DNA of 14,436 nucleotides, taken from contig USFH01000041.1 in the NCBI GenBank assembly GCA_900553925.1, forward strand, positions 1-14,436, read 5' to 3'. Position numbers and translations under genes: made by a program. Below are positions 5,657 to 13,711 of the stretch, piece by piece (the first letter of the stretch is position 1; every line of letters begins with the position of its first letter). This stretch comes from an uncultured Clostridium sp. GTDB taxonomy: Bacteria; Bacillota; Clostridia; Lachnospirales; Lachnospiraceae. The notes under the pieces were generated by a model. It searched no databases. It was not told where the DNA came from and saw nothing but the letters and a program-made list of their open reading frames with translations.

Positions 5657-8203
5657 TTACTGTACACTGAACGTATACATCGTATTCTTCTGCAAACTCA
5701 ACGAATTCTCAAACGCTTTCCGTGTCACCTTCACCTCTTCGCCAAGCACCGGATCGTAGTACCGGATATGCGTTGAATTGTAGCTGATCACGAGCACATA
5801 TCTGCCATCGTCGATACATGCCGCAAATGGAATGTCCCGATCTAAGAAATACAATGCCGTCGACAGACTGATGCCGGAGATATTGATTCCGACGCCGTTC
5901 GTATAATCCTCGAATACCTTCTCGAACGTTCCACTCGCGATTGCATCGGGCAGTTCTAATGTGCCTCCCGCGTACCCCGCACACATATACGCACAGGTAA
6001 GCAGCGACTGGCCTGCATCCGGATTCGGTGTCTCCTTGATCTCATCCGCAACTGTATTGTAGCTGTCTGCTGCCAGACAGCGGTAGATCGTATTTCCGTT
6101 GCTGTCCACGACAAGTCCTGCCTCGTCATCGACCACCCGCGTAATTGCGCTTCCGGCAGTTTCATACTCGCCGATGTAACCCGCATTGTCAAACACATAA
6201 TACGCGCCGTCACGTGTCTTCGTCTGCACCTGCATATCCTTGTAAGCGTCGGTGCTTCCGTATTTTGTCTTCCGGTAGCTTGCCGTATCCGACAGATAGA
6301 AATTCGATGGGAACACAACATCCAGAACACTCCATGCATAGGTATCATAGGTGTTTGTCGTTGTGATCATCTTGTTATTTTCTTCCTTCTTATAGGAGAT
6401 GTAATCCTGATCGATCTCTTCGAAGAACTGGTTCTGCTTCCGCGCCCGTGTCAGGTAGATCGTATCCTCCCCGACAGAAGCATTCATGATATAGATGCCA
6501 TCCTTCGTGTAATCCTTCTTCTGCTCGCCATTGTCACTCATGATATATAATTCGTAGAGTGGCAGGATTGCCTGACCGTCGGATGTCATGATCACATCTG
6601 CGCTGTGCGCACAGCCGTAGATCAGGTCGTTCTCCACGAACCCAAGTGCCAGCAGCAGATCACCGCTTGCGCAGGTCTTCTCATAAGTCTCTCCCGTCTC
6701 AAAATTCTGAATCGTGATGGCGGTCACCTGTTCATCCTCCGCATTGTTCGGATATGCAACCAGCTTCCGATTCGCCGATACGAGATATTTGGCCGAAGGA
6801 ATGCCCTCCACGATTGCCGTCTGCGTCATATCCGCAAGCGATACCTCATACAACGTTTCATCAAGCAGATAGTAGAATTTATTCGTCTGCGCATTGTAAT
6901 AGGTAAATCGTCCGGTCTCCTTCTTCATGATGTCGTAGCTCTCATCACATTCCACGAAGAACAGCTCCTGTGTCGTCATGTCTTCCGCTGAGTAATAATA
7001 CAGCGACATACCATTCTTGCCCTCGTGTTTGTCGCGGTTCATATAACCGTAGACTACAAAATAAATATTTCCGTCCTCGTCCATATCCGCAATGTTGATA
7101 TCCAGATTCGTATTGAGTGTCCGGGCATCCGAGAAGCTGTCCTGCGGATAACTGAAAATATTCGTCAGGGAACTGTCCCCATAGCGATACATCCACAGCT
7201 GTCCCAGACGAACAAATGCAATCGTCGTGTAATCTGCGGTCGCCACATATTCCGCCGGTTCATTTGTGACACCCATGCTGATGCTGTTTTTATCCTTGCT
7301 GATGTAACCGCTGTCGAAGAAGCTTTCCTGATACCGGTCAAACGCAAGCAGATTCACCGTCTCCGCACTGCGGTCATAAGTGGCGTTATAGTACTCGTCC
7401 ACCTGATAATAATGACTTTTCTCGTTATTCATGGACTCCACGACATAGGACATATGCACGACAGCATACTCGTTGTCGATCTCCGTGATTGTCGGCGTAA
7501 CACCTGTTACAACGACCGGCGTCAGTCCGCCCCAGGTGATCTGCTCATAGGTAGCATTTAAGTCCACATGCGCCAGACTCGAGGTCGTTCCCGCCTTATC
7601 GGTCTTCAGATTATCGAATACGATATTTCCCTCGGACTCATTCACTTCCTTGACAAATGTCGTATCGTGGAAATTCATGGCATAGTCTACGATTGCTTTT
7701 GCATGCTGTTCCGGCAGATTTACTACGCGGTTATAGTACCGCACCTCGGTTCCATCTTCCGCCGTAATGATAAACACAAATACATATTCACGGTTTTGCT
7801 GCATGTCCATCCGGAAATTCACCGTATAGCTTTTCCGTCCTTCTTCCACACTGCCCGCAGCCGCATCGCCACGTTCCACTAGGGAATCTCCCGCGATACT
7901 TCGCAGCTCATAGGTAAATGTCTCGCCGTACGCACCTTCATTGTCGACGAGCACCTTCACACCATGATCACTGTTTAATGGCACAATTCCATCCCGCATC
8001 AGACTGGTAGACATTACCTGGGTATATCCGCATGTCCGGTTAATCACTTTCCCATCGAATTCCAGATATACATATGGAAGTGTCGGCTCGTCCAATTCGC
8101 TGGATACACGGTTCAAGCCTCTGTTATTGATTTGATTTACCAAAAAGGCGGTGCCCACTGCTACCGCAATGAACACAAGCGCCTTGATTAAAAACCGTTT
8201 CAT
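5657..8203 (-). CDS. Membrane-anchored extracytoplasmic protein with degenerate C39-peptidase-like C-terminus (848 aa)
   Basis: Residues 7-23 form one N-terminal membrane anchor or uncleaved signal (F-L-I-K-A-L-V-F-I-A-V-A-V-G), so the rest is outside the cytoplasm. Residues about 40-300 look all-beta, with alternating strands. Residues about 320-590 hold repeated short strands with W/Y and D-E-D-G-N-I-Y-F-type turns, which resembles a beta-propeller. Residues about 728-848 resemble a C39-like papain fold: S-L-L-T-C-A-Y-M-C-A-G-Y at 733-744, a G-I-S-L-S-T-A-L-Y-F-L segment, I-P-F-A-A-C, then R-Y-V-L-V-I-S-Y and Y-Y-D-P (D817). In active C39 enzymes a His normally sits at the start of that V-L-V strand; here it is R801-Y802, so the domain is probably not a protease. 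ATG follows the upstream stop by one base, which implies coupling. I do not know the family's function. Confidence 0.85.
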   Translation of the reverse strand: MKRFLIKALVFIAVAVGTAFLVNQINNRGLNRVSSELDEPTLPYVYLEFDGKVINRTCGYTQVMSTSLMRDGIVPLNSDHGVKVLVDNEGAYGETFTYELRSIAGDSLVERGDAAAGSVEEGRKSYTVNFRMDMQQNREYVFVFIITAEDGTEVRYYNRVVNLPEQHAKAIVDYAMNFHDTTFVKEVNESEGNIVFDNLKTDKAGTTSSLAHVDLNATYEQITWGGLTPVVVTGVTPTITEIDNEYAVVHMSYVVESMNNEKSHYYQVDEYYNATYDRSAETVNLLAFDRYQESFFDSGYISKDKNSISMGVTNEPAEYVATADYTTIAFVRLGQLWMYRYGDSSLTNIFSYPQDSFSDARTLNTNLDINIADMDEDGNIYFVVYGYMNRDKHEGKNGMSLYYYSAEDMTTQELFFVECDESYDIMKKETGRFTYYNAQTNKFYYLLDETLYEVSLADMTQTAIVEGIPSAKYLVSANRKLVAYPNNAEDEQVTAITIQNFETGETYEKTCASGDLLLALGFVENDLIYGCAHSADVIMTSDGQAILPLYELYIMSDNGEQKKDYTKDGIYIMNASVGEDTIYLTRARKQNQFFEEIDQDYISYKKEENNKMITTTNTYDTYAWSVLDVVFPSNFYLSDTASYRKTKYGSTDAYKDMQVQTKTRDGAYYVFDNAGYIGEYETAGSAITRVVDDEAGLVVDSNGNTIYRCLAADSYNTVADEIKETPNPDAGQSLLTCAYMCAGYAGGTLELPDAIASGTFEKVFEDYTNGVGINISGISLSTALYFLDRDIPFAACIDDGRYVLVISYNSTHIRYYDPVLGEEVKVTRKAFENSLSLQKNTMYTFSVQ

Positions 8204-8204
8204 T

Positions 8205-8558
8205 CTAGAAATATTTTCTCCTTTTACGGTATCTGCACCGCCGAATATAGAATTCGTGGCAGACCATAATCTCGATCATATGAAGCAGCGTTTCATCTGC
8301 CTCCTTGTAGCTTATTTTGTCGTAGATGTTCTTCGCCAAACCGAACATCGTCACTTTGTCAGGGTAAAGCGCGAACATCGGGCTTCCCTCATATTCCAGC
8401 CGGTCGCACGCATCCTCGACCATGACCAGAATCATCTTCGCGCGCATCGGATACATCGCCCGCAGGTACGCGCGGTCTTCCTCCAATTCCTGCTCATCCA
8501 CTACATATAGCTCCGGGGACCGAAACTTGTGTACATAGATTTCGTCTATCTCTCTCAT
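8205..8558 (-). CDS. Conserved-looking 117-aa cytosolic protein coupled to the 848-aa gene
   Basis: From ATG at 8558 the protein starts M-R-E-I-D-E-I-Y-V-H-K-F and is helical and acidic, with a basic end (R-R-C-R-Y-R-K-R-R-K-Y-F). No signal peptide or transmembrane segment. A G-S-P-M-F-A-L-Y-P-D-K-V segment (about 59-70) and a C-terminal H-M-I-E-I-M-V-C-H-E-F stretch are the most distinctive parts. The frame stays open to a TTG at 8585, but GAGGA 5 bases before 8558 fixes the ATG. Its TAG is one base before the ATG of the 848-aa protein, so both are translated from one message and probably act together, one inside and one outside the membrane. I do not recognise the family. Confidence 0.8.
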   Translation of the reverse strand: MREIDEIYVHKFRSPELYVVDEQELEEDRAYLRAMYPMRAKMILVMVEDACDRLEYEGSPMFALYPDKVTMFGLAKNIYDKISYKEADETLLHMIEIMVCHEFYIRRCRYRKRRKYF

Positions 8559-8585
8559 AGAATCCTCACATACATATCTACGCAA

Positions 8586-8616
8586 ATAGACAATCAGTTT
8601 ATGGCTGATTGTCTAT
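8586..8616. terminator. 12-bp perfect hairpin between pfkA and the 117-aa gene
   Basis: ATAGACAATCAG (8586-8597) and CTGATTGTCTAT (8605-8616) form a perfect stem with a 7-base loop. It sits 43 bases after the pfkA stop, where a terminator is expected. The T-run (TTTTTCTT) follows the stem on the plus strand, not on the minus strand where pfkA is read; there only ATTTG follows. It may be a weak terminator that lets some pfkA message continue into the next genes. Confidence 0.55.
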
Positions 8617-8659
8617 CTGTTTTTCTTATTCTATGCAGTGATTTCTATATATGTGCTTC

Positions 8660-9742
8660 CTACTCGTCGCCGAAAGAAATACCAAGGCGCTTTGCATACT
8701 TGACAACACTGTCGTCCGGTGATACATACTTGAGCTTTCCGGCAGATTCTTCCATCGGAATCGCGGTTACTTCGTTGTTGCGCATAACAACGAGCTTGCC
8801 GAAGTCTTTATTCTTGATCAGCTCAACTGCCTCTGCACCGAACAGGCTGGAGATTACACGGTCATATGGATCCGGACTTCCGCCCCGCTGTGTATGACCA
8901 GGTACAGTCACACGGATATCCATGCCGGAATATTCCTTGATCTTATCTGCCACTTCGTATGCAACAGATGGGTATTTCTCTGCCGCTGCTGCCACAGCTG
9001 CCTTACGCTCCTTCTTCGGAAGCGCTGCAACCTCCTTCGAGATAGCGCCCTCTGCGACTGCAAGGATAGAGAATCCCTTCCCCTGCTTTGTTCTTCTGTC
9101 AAGTGCCTCACATACCTTTGCGATATCGTATGGGATCTCCGGAATCAGGATAATATCTGCACCGGATGCGATACCTGCATGCAGTGTGATCCAGCCTACC
9201 TTGTGTCCCATAACCTCTACAATAAATACACGGTTGTGTGAACATGCGGTAGTATGAATACAATCGATTGCCTGTGTTGCAACATCGACCGCACTCTGGA
9301 ATCCGAATGTCATATCCGTGCCCCAGATATCATTGTCGATTGTCTTTGGAAGTCCGATCACATTCAGACCTTCCTGTGACAGACGGTTTGCCGTCTTCTG
9401 GGAACCATTTCCACCAAGTACAACCAGCGCATCAAGTTTCAGCTTGTAGTAGTTTTTCTTCATCTCCTCAACCTTGTTGAGTCCTTCCGGTGTCGGCTCA
9501 TCGATCAGCTTGAACGGCTGACGGGAGCTTCCGAGGATTGTGCCACCCTTGGTCAGGATTCCTGAAAAATCCGATGGCTTCATCTTCACATAATTTCCGT
9601 AGATCAATCCCTTATACCCCTCGAAGAAACCATAGACTTCCACATCCTCAAATGTGTTATAAAGCCCCTTTGCCACCCCGCGCATCGTTGCATTTAATGC
9701 CTGGCAGTCACCGCCACTTGTCAACATTCCGATTCTCTTCAT
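8660..9742 (-). CDS. pfkA: 6-phosphofructokinase (clostridial type)
   Basis: Phosphorylates fructose 6-phosphate to fructose 1,6-bisphosphate in glycolysis (cytosol). Length 360 aa, slightly longer than the 320-aa E. coli PfkA. Visible motifs: M-L-T-S-G-G-D at 6-12; G-G-T-I-L-G-S-S-R at 66-74; phosphoryl-donor loop G-G-N-G-S at 110-114; catalytic P-K-T-I-D-N-D at 132-138 (D136 the base); M-G-H at 178-180; and Q-R-G-G-S-P-D-P-Y-D-R at 285-295. The glycine at 113 is typical of ATP users, while K133 before T-I-D-N-D is typical of pyrophosphate-dependent or mixed-type enzymes; N112 replaces the usual metal-binding Asp. The phosphoryl donor therefore cannot be decided from sequence. ATG at 9742 follows AAGGAGG by 7 bases. 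It lies 95 bases after recR and may have its own promoter. Confidence 0.95.
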   Translation of the reverse strand: MKRIGMLTSGGDCQALNATMRGVAKGLYNTFEDVEVYGFFEGYKGLIYGNYVKMKPSDFSGILTKGGTILGSSRQPFKLIDEPTPEGLNKVEEMKKNYYKLKLDALVVLGGNGSQKTANRLSQEGLNVIGLPKTIDNDIWGTDMTFGFQSAVDVATQAIDCIHTTACSHNRVFIVEVMGHKVGWITLHAGIASGADIILIPEIPYDIAKVCEALDRRTKQGKGFSILAVAEGAISKEVAALPKKERKAAVAAAAEKYPSVAYEVADKIKEYSGMDIRVTVPGHTQRGGSPDPYDRVISSLFGAEAVELIKNKDFGKLVVMRNNEVTAIPMEESAGKLKYVSPDDSVVKYAKRLGISFGDE

Positions 9743-9837
9743 ACTGTAACCTCCTTAATATGTGTTCCTGCCACTATATCCGTAGCAGATTCCCAGATCC
9801 ATCCTCAAACTACACCTTTCGTCCATGCCTGATCCGG

Positions 9838-10437
9838 TTACAAAACAGTTCTTCCTTCCAACGCCCGAAGCAGCGTCACTTCATCGATACATTCCAAATC
9901 CCCGCCGACCGGGACTCCACTTGCGATTCGTGTCACCTTGATTCCGGATGGCTTGACCAGCTTCGATATATACATCGCTGTTGCCTCACCTTCTACACTG
10001 GAATTCGTCGCTATAATCAGTTCTTCCACATCTTCCTGTTCCAGCCGGACAATCAGTTCCTTCAACCGGATGTCATTCACACCTACGCCCATCGCCGGAT
10101 TGATCACGCCATTTAACACATGATAGACACCCTGGTACTGTCCCACACGTTCATACGCTGCCAGATCCCGTGGTGTCTCCACAACCATGATCAGCTTATG
10201 ATTCCGCTTCGGAGATGCACATACCGGGCACAGCTCCTGATCTGTGATCGTACAACAGGATTTGCAGTACCGGATATGCTTCTTCGCATCCACGATCGCA
10301 TCTGCCAGGCTTTCCACCTGTTCCTCCGGCATGTTGATAATATGGAACGCCAGCCGCTGTGCAGTCTTTCCTCCGATTCCCGGAAGTCTGCCAAGTTCAC
10401 CGATCAGCCGGTTTACTTTCTCTCCATAGATATCCAT
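9838..10437 (-). CDS. recR: Recombination mediator protein RecR
   Basis: With RecF/RecO, RecR helps load RecA on SSB-coated gapped DNA. The 199-aa length is standard. Domains in order: helix-hairpin-helix near residues 10-30 (L-P-G-I-G-G-K-T-A-Q-R), the four-cysteine zinc finger (C58, C61, C70, C73 in Y-C-K-S-C-C-T-I-T-D and C-P-V-C), and a Toprim domain from about 80 (V-V-E-T-P-R-D-L). It ends with the family signature G-G-D-L-E-C-I-D-E-V-T-L-L-R-A-L-E-G-R. The ATG overlaps the TAA of ybaB/ebfC by one base, so the two are translationally coupled in the usual dnaX-ybaB-recR order. Confidence 0.97.
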   Translation of the reverse strand: MDIYGEKVNRLIGELGRLPGIGGKTAQRLAFHIINMPEEQVESLADAIVDAKKHIRYCKSCCTITDQELCPVCASPKRNHKLIMVVETPRDLAAYERVGQYQGVYHVLNGVINPAMGVGVNDIRLKELIVRLEQEDVEELIIATNSSVEGEATAMYISKLVKPSGIKVTRIASGVPVGGDLECIDEVTLLRALEGRTVL

Positions 10438-10787
10438 TAGAACGGTAAGCCTCCGCCAAGTCCACCGGTGATCTTGCCCATGGAATTCTTCTGATCCTCA
10501 TCCTGCATACGGATTGCTTCATTCATTGCTGCCATGATCAGATCTTCAAGCATCTCGATATCGTCCTTGTCGACAACCTCTTCGTCGAGATGAACTTCTG
10601 TGACTTCCTTCTTGCCATTGATCTTTACTTTGACAACTCCGCCGCCGGCTGTTGCCTCATACTCCTTATCTTCGAGTGCCTTGGTGGTCTCCTCCATCTG
10701 CTTCTGCATCTTCTGTGCCTGCTTCATCAGATTGTTCATATTTCCTGGCATCATGCCCATTCCACCGTATCCGCCTCTTTTTGCCAT
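10437..10787 (-). CDS. ebfC: YbaB/EbfC family nucleoid-associated DNA-binding protein
   Basis: A 116-aa member of the YbaB/EbfC family, which forms tweezer-like dimers that bind DNA. A Gly/Met-rich start (G-G-Y-G-G-M-G-M-M-P-G) precedes the first helix M-N-N-L-M-K-Q-A-Q-K-M-Q-K-Q-M, then the typical E-A-T-A-G-G-G-V-V-K-V-K-I-N-G strand pair, and V-D-K-D-D-I-E-M-L-E-D-L-I-M-A-A-M-N-E-A. The Gly-rich end (G-G-L-G-G-G-L-P-F) is also usual. AGGAGG lies 8 bases before ATG. It stands between dnaX and recR, its conserved position in Firmicutes. Confidence 0.95.
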   Translation of the reverse strand: MAKRGGYGGMGMMPGNMNNLMKQAQKMQKQMEETTKALEDKEYEATAGGGVVKVKINGKKEVTEVHLDEEVVDKDDIEMLEDLIMAAMNEAIRMQDEDQKNSMGKITGGLGGGLPF

Positions 10788-10828
10788 CTTTATATCCTCC
10801 TGATTTCTTATTGTTTTATTTATGAAAG

Positions 10829-10856
10829 ATCGCCACTTCCCTGTGAAATGTGCGAT
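10829..10856. other. Imperfect hairpin in the dnaX-ybaB spacer
   Basis: ATCGC (10829-10833) pairs with GCGAT (10852-10856), and the stem continues inward for about six more pairs with one bulged A and one G-T pair. The better T-run (TTTCTTTTTATTT) is on the plus-strand side; on the minus strand CTTT follows. It may attenuate the message between dnaX and ybaB. A perfect CCGGATATCCGG palindrome lies nearby at 10886-10897. Confidence 0.35.
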
Positions 10857-10931
10857 TTCTTTTTATTTATACCGGACAGCACCCCCCGGATATCCGGATA
10901 ATTGCTTCTCATAACTATCCTGTAAATGTGT

Positions 10932-12578
10932 CTACTCATGCATCTCGATGTCATCAAATACGATCCGGCTCAGATCCCAGTCCTTCTGCAGTTCATGCAC
11001 CTGCTCCTGACCTTCTAATCTCCGGAACTTAAGCTTCACCTGACACTGTGCCATCTGCGTCAGTGTATCTGCAATCTCCTGCAGCTTATCCGGCTTCGAA
11101 AAGTACGAGATTGCCAGATCGTTCTCTTGAATATCCGCAATACCAAGCTCGAGTGTTCCGGCTTCATTTCCGGGCGTAAGCGACGCTATCTGATAATATC
11201 TGCGCACCAGCTTCATCTCCCGCTTCGCGATATCCTTCCATGCTTTTGCGATCAGAAGCAGCTCGTCGTATTCTGCCTGCGGATATTTGTCGCGCAGATT
11301 CTGCTTGATATGATCGGATGATTCCTGTGGCGTTGCCATAACCGGCACCATCGGAGCTGCTGCCCCGCCTTCCGGATTCGCAGCTGTCACAATAACCGGG
11401 TGTGCCTGCTGCTCCTTCAGAAGCTCCTTCGTCTCCTCTAATTGCTGCTCCAAGAGTGCAATTCGTTCATTCATACCTTCTATATCATACCGCATCTCTG
11501 GTTTGCACAGCTTGATAATCGCAAGCTCCAGCATAACCCGTTTGGATGTCGTATATGCGATTTTTGCCGCCGCATCCTGCAACACATAGATGGCGTGCAT
11601 CAGATGATCTTCATTTGCATCCTGTGCAAGTGCAATCATCCGTTCCTTCGTCTCCTGATTCACATCCATTGTCATGGATGGCTCCAGAGACAATACCAAT
11701 ATATTTCGAATAAATCCCGTAAACTCATTTACCAGCTGCAACAGATCCTTGCCCTGCCAGATCGCATCGTCAATAATCTTCAACGCGCTGACAACATCAC
11801 GTGTCTTCAGACACTCAAACAGTCGGATGTAGACTTCCACATCTACTGCACCGATTGCACTGAGTACCTTATCAAGCGTCAGTTCTTCTCCGAGATGATA
11901 CGAGATACACTGTTCCAGAATACTCAGTCCATCCCGCATGGAACCATCAGCCGCCCGTGCGACATACTCAACCGCCTCTCTGGTTGCCGGAATATTCTCT
12001 CTTCCAAGCAGTTCCTGCAGACGGTCCGCTATGACCTCAAGCGGAATTCTGTGGAAATCATATCTCTGACAACGGGATAAGATCGTCGCCGGAATCTTGT
12101 GGGATTCCGTCGTTGCAAGTATAAAAATAACATACGATGGCGGTTCTTCTAATGTCTTCAGAAGTGCATTATAGGCTGCATCCCGAAGCATGTGAACCTC
12201 ATCGATGATGTAAACTAAATATTTGCCGGAGGATGGAGAATAATTAACCGAATCTGTGATCTGACGGATATTGTCAACACCGTTGTTACTCGCTGCATCG
12301 ACCTCGATCACGTTCATCGACGCACCTGCCGCAATTGCCTTACAGCTCGCACACTCGTTGCACGGACTTCCGTTCACCGGATGTTCGCAATTGACCGCCT
12401 TCGCCATCAGCTTCGCCGTTGTTGTCTTACCGGTTCCTCTTGTACCGCAGAACAGATACGCATGGCCGACACGGTCATGGACAATCTGATTCCGGATAGT
12501 TGTCACAATATGCTCTTGTCCCTTGATTTCTTCGAATGCATCCGGTCTCCATTTCCGGTACAATGCCATATAAGACAT
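10932..12578 (-). CDS. dnaX: DNA polymerase III subunit gamma/tau
   Basis: ATPase subunit of the clamp loader of the replicative polymerase. Residues 1-180 hold the AAA+ core: Y-R-K-W-R-P near the start, Walker A G-T-R-G-T-G-K-T at 45-52, the zinc-binding cysteines C64, C73, C76 and C79, Walker B I-I-D-E-V-H at 124-129 and the sensor S-R-C at 168-170. Lid and oligomerisation regions follow to about 360. A coiled segment (about 375-405, E/Q/L-rich) and a tau-type C-terminal domain finish the 548 residues. No slippery A-run suggesting a programmed frameshift was seen. Start ATG at 12578 follows GGAGG by about 9 bases. The preceding gene ends 17 bases upstream, so they share a message. Confidence 0.97.
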   Translation of the reverse strand: MSYMALYRKWRPDAFEEIKGQEHIVTTIRNQIVHDRVGHAYLFCGTRGTGKTTTAKLMAKAVNCEHPVNGSPCNECASCKAIAAGASMNVIEVDAASNNGVDNIRQITDSVNYSPSSGKYLVYIIDEVHMLRDAAYNALLKTLEEPPSYVIFILATTESHKIPATILSRCQRYDFHRIPLEVIADRLQELLGRENIPATREAVEYVARAADGSMRDGLSILEQCISYHLGEELTLDKVLSAIGAVDVEVYIRLFECLKTRDVVSALKIIDDAIWQGKDLLQLVNEFTGFIRNILVLSLEPSMTMDVNQETKERMIALAQDANEDHLMHAIYVLQDAAAKIAYTTSKRVMLELAIIKLCKPEMRYDIEGMNERIALLEQQLEETKELLKEQQAHPVIVTAANPEGGAAAPMVPVMATPQESSDHIKQNLRDKYPQAEYDELLLIAKAWKDIAKREMKLVRRYYQIASLTPGNEAGTLELGIADIQENDLAISYFSKPDKLQEIADTLTQMAQCQVKLKFRRLEGQEQVHELQKDWDLSRIVFDDIEMHE

Positions 12579-12595
12579 AGGTTAAGCCTCCAACT

Positions 12596-13600
12596 CTATA
12601 TATGGAATATCTGATCGAGCATACGGAGCGTCTTGAAATTGCCCTTCGCCGTGATCTCTCCGGACATGAATCCCTTCTGGAAACTGTTCTTACCTATAAG
12701 AATTGCCCGGATCATACTGCTGCTTGCCTTAAGCTTTACATCTGCATCTTCTTCCGGTCCATATCCACACTGAAGGTTCTGTCCGACATGTATGATCAGA
12801 TTCTTCCCCATATCCGGGATGATTACCACATAGCTTGCCGTAAATCCTGTCTCCGGATGAAAATTATTATAAAATCCTTCAACGATATCGTCCTCATATT
12901 CGCTCGGCGGCTCCGGTACTTCGTCTTCATCTCCAAGCATCTGCTTGAACATTGCCGCGAGTTCTTCGATATCCTCTTTCTGTTTCTTCACATATCCATC
13001 GTCTGCCACAAACTTCGAGAGCTGCTCGCTCTCCTGTGGTGTCAGATTGATATTGTTCTGTTTGATCAAAGTGTTCTTGACTGCGGTGTTACTCGTCGGA
13101 AGCTTGATACTCTTCTTATTGATCAGGCGATAGAAGTCCTCTGTCTTCTTCTCGATCAGTCTCAGATATTCCGGTTCCTGTTCGAGTATTTCCTGCGAAT
13201 CCACATACGTTGCAAGCCCCGGCTCCGATATGCCGCCAAGCACATCCCACGCCTTACGCAGGGAAAGCTCTGCATCCTGCTCACCGTAAGCAGTCGCAAC
13301 AACGACCGGCATCATATAGAGTGTCGACAGCTTCTCCTTATCCGCGTACAGCCAGCACATATCCAGAAACTGCTGCATATAGCCGCCAATTCCGAACCAC
13401 TCCACGCTCGCCGCCAGAATCACGCCGTCACATTCCTTCAGCGTGTTCGGGAGCGTTGCTATCCCGGACTTGTCCTCATACATATTATATCTTGTCACTT
13501 CGACGCGAAGCTCCTGAAGCACCTGAATAATCCGATCTACTACAAAAAGCGTCGGATCTTCAAGTAGTCCACGGCCTCCGTAATACACATTTACCTTCAC
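12596..13600 (-). CDS. Flavodoxin-like/NAD(P)H oxidoreductase fused to an SCP2 sterol-carrier-like domain
   Basis: Residues 1 to about 165 look like an NADPH-dependent FMN reductase/flavodoxin fold: beta strand M-K-V-N-V-Y-Y-G-G-R-G, a helix, D-G-V-I-L-A-A-S-V-E-W-F-G-I-G-G (58-73), and V-V-V-A-T-A-Y-G at 99-106. A helical linker with a charged, acidic patch (about 185-235) follows. Residues about 240-334 resemble the SCP2 lipid-binding fold, with L-I-I-H-V-G at 268-273 and the closing F-Q-K-G-F-M-S-G-E-I-T-A-K-G-N-F at 307-322. SCP2 domains bind lipid-like ligands in a hydrophobic tunnel, so an FMN-linked reaction on a hydrophobic compound is possible but inferred. GAGGTG lies 10 bases before ATG. 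It is the first gene of the dnaX operon; the physical substrate is unknown. Confidence 0.85.
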   Translation of the reverse strand: MKVNVYYGGRGLLEDPTLFVVDRIIQVLQELRVEVTRYNMYEDKSGIATLPNTLKECDGVILAASVEWFGIGGYMQQFLDMCWLYADKEKLSTLYMMPVVVATAYGEQDAELSLRKAWDVLGGISEPGLATYVDSQEILEQEPEYLRLIEKKTEDFYRLINKKSIKLPTSNTAVKNTLIKQNNINLTPQESEQLSKFVADDGYVKKQKEDIEELAAMFKQMLGDEDEVPEPPSEYEDDIVEGFYNNFHPETGFTASYVVIIPDMGKNLIIHVGQNLQCGYGPEEDADVKLKASSSMIRAILIGKNSFQKGFMSGEITAKGNFKTLRMLDQIFHI

Positions 13601-13658
13601 CGTAACACCTCATGTATTCCCTGCCATTTTATCGCATGCTACAAAAACACACATTATT

Positions 13659-13687
13659 ACTATACCAAAAAGAGGGGGTAAATACAA
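13659..13687 (-). promoter_or_regulatory. Extended -10 promoter for the flavodoxin-SCP2/dnaX operon
   Basis: On the minus strand TATAGT (13659-13664) is preceded by TGG, giving an extended -10, and by TTGTAT (13682-13687) exactly 17 bases upstream. The start codon of the first gene lies 58 bases downstream of the -10. The -35 match is partial, but the extended -10 supports a vegetative sigma-A-type promoter. Confidence 0.7.
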
Positions 13688-13711
13688 TAATTGCGAGGAA
13701 AAAAACCAAGT

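Noticed and set aside
5040..5670. Plus-strand open frames over the lipoprotein gene
   Set aside because: They are complements of the low-complexity Ser/Thr/Pro linker and read as Leu/Phe/Cys-rich nonsense.
6605..7561. Plus-strand frames of 128 and 178 codons inside the 848-aa gene
   Set aside because: Arg/Ile/His-rich antisense shadows without ribosome binding sites; the minus-strand frame has consistent protein-like sequence from anchor to C-terminus.
10932..12578. Programmed frameshift in dnaX (tau/gamma) considered
   Set aside because: I saw no slippery A-run followed by a stem in the expected central part of the gene, so there is no support for it here.
12602..13567. Long open frame (about 320 codons) on the plus strand
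   Set aside because: It lies wholly antisense to the flavodoxin-SCP2 gene, is Cys/His/Arg/Leu-skewed, lacks a ribosome binding site and shows no domain. It is a shadow.
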